Below are positions 5,257 through 9,224 of a stretch of DNA of 9,224 nucleotides, piece after piece. Under the pieces are notes generated by a model. The model was given only the letters and a program-made list of their open reading frames with translations. It made no database searches and was not told the DNA's origin. Each line of letters begins with the position of its first letter. Position 1 is the first letter of the stretch. Made by a program: the position numbers and the translations under genes. Origin of the DNA: Candidatus Methanocomedens sp. (GTDB lineage: Archaea; Halobacteriota; Methanosarcinia; Methanosarcinales; Methanocomedenaceae); assembly GCA_009649835.1 (NCBI GenBank), contig PYCK01000141.1, positions 1-9,224 of the forward strand. The letters run 5' to 3'.

Positions 5257-5304
5257 ACCGGGTATCATAGAATTAATTGTGATACCTGGTTCATTTCTTT
5301 TTTT
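5257..5304 (+). terminator. Stem-loop plus T-tract terminator of the cytochrome gene
   Basis: ACCGGGTATCA (5257-5267) pairs with TGATACCTGGT (5280-5290): 11 bp with one G-U and a 12-nt loop. A T-rich run follows (5291-5304, with seven T at 5298-5304). It starts 10 bp after the cytochrome stop codon. Confidence 0.75.
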
Positions 5305-5331
5305 AATCCCTGATATTTCTTTATCCACAAT

Positions 5332-5368
5332 TGCCTTTCAGGCAGTCATGGGAATCCATTGCCCATGA
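5332..5368 (+). promoter_or_regulatory. Two adjacent hairpins in the region upstream of ileS
   Basis: TGCCT-TTC-AGGCA (5332-5344) and TCATGGG-(9 nt)-CCCATGA (5346-5368) are perfect stems separated by one base. They lie 79 bp before the ileS start. They could be a leader RNA structure, a protein-binding site, or a boundary between the cytochrome and ileS units. No known riboswitch class is recognised, and I found no convincing TATA box to say whether they are transcribed with ileS. Confidence 0.35.
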
Positions 5369-5446
5369 TAGAAATCTTTAACTCAGATAATAAGTACTAT
5401 CTACTCCAGTTAATTATTATTATCCATCTTATCCGGAGAATCGGGA

Positions 5447-8400
5447 ATGATACAGGAAATCACCAATAAATATGAACCAAAAACCCTGGAAAAGGATATC
5501 CACAATTTCTGGGATTCCATCAATGCATATCCCAGGTCCAGACAACTCAGAGCCGGCAGCACAGACTTCTATTTTGTTGACGGCCCCCCATACACAACAG
5601 GTCATATTCATCTCGGCACGGCATGGAACAAGATCATAAAAGATTCGATCCTGCGGTATAAATCCATGAATAACTTCCATGTCAGGGACCGGGCAGGTTG
5701 GGACATGCACGGCCTTCCTATCGAAGTAAAAGTTGAGGAAGTGCTTGGTTTCAAGTCCAAGAAGGATATTGAGGAGTACGGAGTAGACCAATTTATAGCC
5801 AAATGCAAGGAGTTCGCGATCCAGCATAAGGATGAGATGACCCAGCAGTTCAAGGACCTGGGAGTGTGGCTGGACTGGGAAGACCCCTACATGACCCTGA
5901 AGGATGAATACATTGAAGCGGCCTGGTGGACCCTGAAACAGGGCCATGATAAGGGCCTGCTGGAACGGGGCAAACGGGTGGTCAACTGGTGCCCCAGGTG
6001 CGAGACTGCCATTGCAGACAGTGAAGTGGAATACTGGGATGAAGAGGACCCTTCGGTCTATATCAAGTTTAAAGTGAAAGGTGAAGAGAATACATATATT
6101 GTTATCTGGACCACTACACCTTGGACCATTCCTGCAAATATTGCAGTAGCTGTCCACCCTGGTTTTGAATACAGCAAGATCAGGGCATGGAAGGATAACA
6201 AAGATGGCAGCGAAGTACTCTATGTAGCAACAAGCCTGGTCGAGCATGTGCTGAAACAGGGACGTTATACAGACTTTGAGATACTGGACCAGATGCTCGG
6301 GGAAGACCTGCTTGAACTTTCATATGACAACCCGTTATCTGATAAAGTCCCGGCCCAGGCCGGATTTGACCATAATGTTTACATGGCGGATTTCGTCACA
6401 GCAGAGAATACCGGGATCGTTCATATAGCACCAGGGCACGGCATGGATGATTTTATGCTGGGTGTGGAGCATGAGCTGCCCATTTTCTGCCCGGTTGGTC
6501 CCAACGGCAGGTACACATCCGATGCAGGGGAATATGAAGGAAAATATGTCAAGGAAGTTGACGAGCTTATCATTAGTGACCTGGAAGAAAGGGGGAACCT
6601 GCTCAAAAAAGGCATGGTCAGCCACAGGTATGGTCACTGCTGGCGGTGCAAGACCCCTATTATTTATCTCGCCACCAAGCAGTGGTTCCTGAAGATCTCT
6701 GATATCAAGGATGAGATGTTAAGCGAGATCGAGAAAGTGGCATGGTACCCGGACTGGGCCGGTTCTGCCAGGTTTGCTGACTGGGTATCGGGCGCACGTG
6801 ACTGGTGCATCAGCCGGCAGCGATACTGGGGAATACCTTTGCCGATCTGGATTTGTGATGAGTGCACCGCAGAAGAGGTTATAGGTACAATGGAAGAATT
6901 GCAGGAGCGCTCAGACCAGAAAGGTGACCTGGACCTGCACAGGCCAAGTGTGGATAATATCACTATTACCTGTAAATGCGGCGGGAACATGAAGAGGGTG
7001 CCTGATGTCTTTGATGTCTGGTTCGATTCTGCAGTGGCCTCCTGGGCCACATTGAACTACCCGCGGGAGCATGAAGATTTTGACAAACTCTGGCCTGCTG
7101 ATTTTATCACTGAAGGGCACGACCAGACAAGGGGTTGGTTCTACTCGCAGCTGGGTGCAAGTATGCTGGCTTTTGGCAGGGCCCCGTACAAGAGCGTGCT
7201 AATGCATGGGTTCACGCTGGACGATGCAGGCAAGAAGATGAGCAAGAGCCAGGGCAACGTAGTTTCACCAGGGGAAGTGGTGGAAAAATTCGGTGCCGAT
7301 ACCCTCCGGTTCTATGTACTCTCATCAAATGCACCATGGGAGGACCTTAAATTCAACTGGGACGAGGTCAGCACGATCAACAGGAAGGTCAACATCTTCT
7401 GGAACGTGTACCGGTTCCCGCTGCCCTATATGGCACTGGACAACTTCGACCCCTCGGTTGTAACCTATGATTCGGTAAAGTCTCATCTAAGACCCGAGGA
7501 CCGCTGGATACTGAGCCGGTTGAATTCACTTATACTGAGTGTGAACGAGGCAATGGACCAGTACAACCTTCACAGGGCCACCCGGCCTATATCGGATTTT
7601 ATACTGGAGGACCTGTCCAGGTGGTATGTCCAGCTGATCAGGCCCAGGACATGGACTGAAGGAGATGACCCTGACAAGCTGGCAGCCTACTGGGTGATGT
7701 ACGAAGTACTGGTTAAGATTGCCAAGGTTATGGCTCCGTTTATGCCCCACCTGGCAGAATCTATCTACCAGAACCTGGTGCACAACATTGACCACAGCAG
7801 CCCGGAGTCAATACATATGTCTGACTGGCCCGAAGTGGAGGATGCCCTGGTGGATATTGAACTTGAAAAGCAGATGGATACTGTGCGTAATATGGTAGAG
7901 GCAGCATCCAATGCCAGGCAAAAGGTTAAACGCAAACTCAGGTGGCCGGTGCGCAAGATTGTAGTAGCCCCCGAAAATGAGCAGGTAGCACAGGCTGTGG
8001 AAACCTTGATGTCAGTACTGCTTGAGCAAACCAACAGTAAGGAAATAATGATACTTGGTAGTGATGAGACCTGGGATGAACTGGGACTGGAAACTGTGCC
8101 ACAGCCAAAGGCTATTGGCCCGGCATTCAAAGGCGATGCGGGTAAGGTCATTGCAGCCATCGGTTCGGCTGATATTGTATCAATGCGGGATGCACTCGAG
8201 GATTCTGGAGAGTATGAGCTGGAAATAGCAGGGGAAACTGTTACAATAACATCCGGGATGGTCCGGTTCAATGAGACCATACCCGAACATATTGCATCTG
8301 CCGAGTTCTCTGGCGGCCTTGTGTACGTGGATGCCATGCTGACAAGGGAGATCGAATCAGAAGGATATGCCCGTGAGGTTATCAGGCGGCTGCAGGATAT

Positions 8401-8626
8401 GCGAAAGGAACTTGACCTGGATGTAGAAGAAAGGATCAAGGCTATCGTGCTGATCAAAGATGAGCGGATACTGGACCTTGTCCTGGACTGGGAAGCGCAT
8501 ATTGCCGATGAGGTCAGGACAAAACTGCTTGTCATTAGTATGGATATTGAGCCCGAAGGTGACCTGGTTAAGGAATGGGACGTTGAAGGCACAGGCATGA
8601 AGATGAGCATTTCAAAGATATCATGA
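5447..8626 (+). CDS. ileS: Isoleucyl-tRNA synthetase (archaeal type)
   Basis: Class Ia aminoacyl-tRNA synthetase that charges tRNA-Ile with isoleucine in the cytoplasm. The 1059 residues match archaeal/eukaryotic-type enzymes. Visible landmarks: active-site GPPYTTGHIHLGTA (46-59), with HLGT (55-58) as the HIGH-box counterpart; the CP1 editing domain with TTTPWT (222-227) and HGMDD (331-335), whose aspartates are the expected site for hydrolysing Val-tRNA-Ile; cysteine pairs 182/185, 398/401, 470/473 and 509/511, fitting two zinc knuckles; DVWFDS just after the last pair; and KMSKS at 597-601. The anticodon-binding helical domain follows (about 680-860), then the extended C-terminal part. GGAG at 5435-5438 lies 8 bp before the ATG and supports this start. 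The gene begins a new unit after the cytochrome terminator, and its TGA overlaps the mptE start. All key motifs are intact. It is visibly more GC-rich than the kinase gene. Confidence 0.98.
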   Translation: MIQEITNKYEPKTLEKDIHNFWDSINAYPRSRQLRAGSTDFYFVDGPPYTTGHIHLGTAWNKIIKDSILRYKSMNNFHVRDRAGWDMHGLPIEVKVEEVLGFKSKKDIEEYGVDQFIAKCKEFAIQHKDEMTQQFKDLGVWLDWEDPYMTLKDEYIEAAWWTLKQGHDKGLLERGKRVVNWCPRCETAIADSEVEYWDEEDPSVYIKFKVKGEENTYIVIWTTTPWTIPANIAVAVHPGFEYSKIRAWKDNKDGSEVLYVATSLVEHVLKQGRYTDFEILDQMLGEDLLELSYDNPLSDKVPAQAGFDHNVYMADFVTAENTGIVHIAPGHGMDDFMLGVEHELPIFCPVGPNGRYTSDAGEYEGKYVKEVDELIISDLEERGNLLKKGMVSHRYGHCWRCKTPIIYLATKQWFLKISDIKDEMLSEIEKVAWYPDWAGSARFADWVSGARDWCISRQRYWGIPLPIWICDECTAEEVIGTMEELQERSDQKGDLDLHRPSVDNITITCKCGGNMKRVPDVFDVWFDSAVASWATLNYPREHEDFDKLWPADFITEGHDQTRGWFYSQLGASMLAFGRAPYKSVLMHGFTLDDAGKKMSKSQGNVVSPGEVVEKFGADTLRFYVLSSNAPWEDLKFNWDEVSTINRKVNIFWNVYRFPLPYMALDNFDPSVVTYDSVKSHLRPEDRWILSRLNSLILSVNEAMDQYNLHRATRPISDFILEDLSRWYVQLIRPRTWTEGDDPDKLAAYWVMYEVLVKIAKVMAPFMPHLAESIYQNLVHNIDHSSPESIHMSDWPEVEDALVDIELEKQMDTVRNMVEAASNARQKVKRKLRWPVRKIVVAPENEQVAQAVETLMSVLLEQTNSKEIMILGSDETWDELGLETVPQPKAIGPAFKGDAGKVIAAIGSADIVSMRDALEDSGEYELEIAGETVTITSGMVRFNETIPEHIASAEFSGGLVYVDAMLTREIESEGYAREVIRRLQDMRKELDLDVEERIKAIVLIKDERILDLVLDWEAHIADEVRTKLLVISMDIEPEGDLVKEWDVEGTGMKMSISKIS

Positions 8627-9224
8627 GATTTGAAGACTGGGAGCCGCTATACCTGGAAATAATCAGGGATATGGGTTATGACCGTGTCCGGGATGAAGAA
8701 TCTGCCAGGGTGTTGTCCGGAATTATTTCAGGCATGCCATCTTCTAAAATAGCATCTATCCGGAGGCTCGAAGAACTGGTCAGGGACAGGGATGTGCTTG
8801 TATGCGGCAATGCACCTACTTTGAAAGGTGAACTACAAGAGGTCCAACCTAACGATTTTTGCATCATTGCTGCCGATGGTGCCGCTGCCGTACTTATGGA
8901 TATGGGTATCGTGCCCCACATTATTGTGACTGATCTGGACGGGGATGTTAAAGCCGAGATCAAGGCCAGCCAGGCGGGAGCAGTAATGGTAGTCCATGGT
9001 CACGGGGATAATATACCGATTATAATGTCAATAGTCCCCAAACTTTGCAATGTGGTGGGGTCCACCCAGACCGTACCCCTGGATAATGTTCACAACTTTG
9101 GCGGGTTTACTGACGGGGACCGGTGTGTCTTCCTGGCACGGGAACTGGGGGCATCTGCCATAGTACTTATCGGGTTTGATTTTTCCGACCCTAATGTAAA
9201 CGCCACTAAAAGGAAAAAGCTGGA
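8623..9224 (+). CDS. mptE: 6-hydroxymethyl-7,8-dihydropterin pyrophosphokinase MptE (5' part)
   Basis: Archaeal pterin pyrophosphokinase (DUF115 family). It transfers pyrophosphate from ATP to 6-hydroxymethyl-7,8-dihydropterin in tetrahydromethanopterin synthesis, replacing bacterial FolK. The ATG (8623-8625) overlaps the ileS TGA in an ATGA, so translation is probably coupled. The 200 complete codons in the window carry the family signature: FEDWEPLYLEI (3-13), VLVCGNAPTL (58-67), AADGAA (83-88), VTDLDGD (102-108), HGHGDN (125-130), NFGGFTDGDR (158-167) and GFDFSDP (184-190). Acidic residues in the TDLDGD and FTDGDR motifs are the likely metal/ATP ligands. The frame runs off the right edge; full-length homologues are somewhat over 200 residues, so only a short C-terminus is missing. 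Its presence is the strongest sign that the organism uses methanopterin C1 chemistry. Confidence 0.92.
   Translation, partial: MRFEDWEPLYLEIIRDMGYDRVRDEESARVLSGIISGMPSSKIASIRRLEELVRDRDVLVCGNAPTLKGELQEVQPNDFCIIAADGAAAVLMDMGIVPHIIVTDLDGDVKAEIKASQAGAVMVVHGHGDNIPIIMSIVPKLCNVVGSTQTVPLDNVHNFGGFTDGDRCVFLARELGASAIVLIGFDFSDPNVNATKRKKL

Noticed and set aside
5429..6247. 272-codon open frame on the minus strand opposite the ileS start
   Set aside because: No recognisable motif, and it lies over the HIGH region and the first half of the editing domain of ileS.
7765..8610. 281-codon open frame on the minus strand opposite ileS
   Set aside because: Its translation is dominated by Ser/Thr/Ile in low-complexity runs. 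This is the usual shadow of a GC-rich coding strand, and ileS is certain here.

Overview
The window looks like a piece of a euryarchaeal chromosome from the methanogen/methanotroph branch (Methanosarcinales, ANME-2 or Methanoperedens-like; this placement is inference). Four things point there: an archaeal-type isoleucyl-tRNA synthetase overlapping a gene for the tetrahydromethanopterin enzyme MptE; a tRNA-Tyr with the archaeal C1:G72 pair and an intron at position 37/38; a multiheme c-type cytochrome, as is common in anaerobic methane oxidisers; and GAF/PAS-rich soluble histidine kinases typical of that group. All recognised genes are on the + strand.

Left edge (1-421): the last 33 codons of a membrane-anchored protein end at 104. 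They are followed by a decayed second copy of the same kind of C-terminal anchor (127-269), then about 150 bp in which I see nothing. Next is a probable two-gene unit. It contains a stand-alone Old Yellow Enzyme family flavin oxidoreductase with a C-terminal four-cysteine Fe-S motif (422-1567), then a cytoplasmic GAF-PAS-PAS-HisKA-HATPase sensor kinase (1574-3712). The kinase is cut by one in-frame TAA exactly between its phosphoacceptor and ATP-binding domains.

Middle (3713-4400): a 14-bp tandem repeat, a possible 47-residue four-cysteine protein, a nested inverted-repeat structure, an intron-containing tRNA-Tyr(GUA) with a T-rich terminator, and a promoter region with a 17-bp palindrome and a possible short leader peptide. 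These precede an apparently monocistronic 13-heme cytochrome c (4401-5246), which ends in a clear stem-loop/T-tract terminator.

Right part (5247-9224): a leader with two small hairpins, a complete ileS (5447-8626), and the 5' 200 codons of mptE, joined to ileS by an ATGA stop/start overlap. ileS and mptE are housekeeping genes of translation and C1-coenzyme synthesis. The cytochrome, kinase and flavoenzyme suggest redox metabolism with redox or ligand sensing, but nothing in the sequence ties these three into one pathway.
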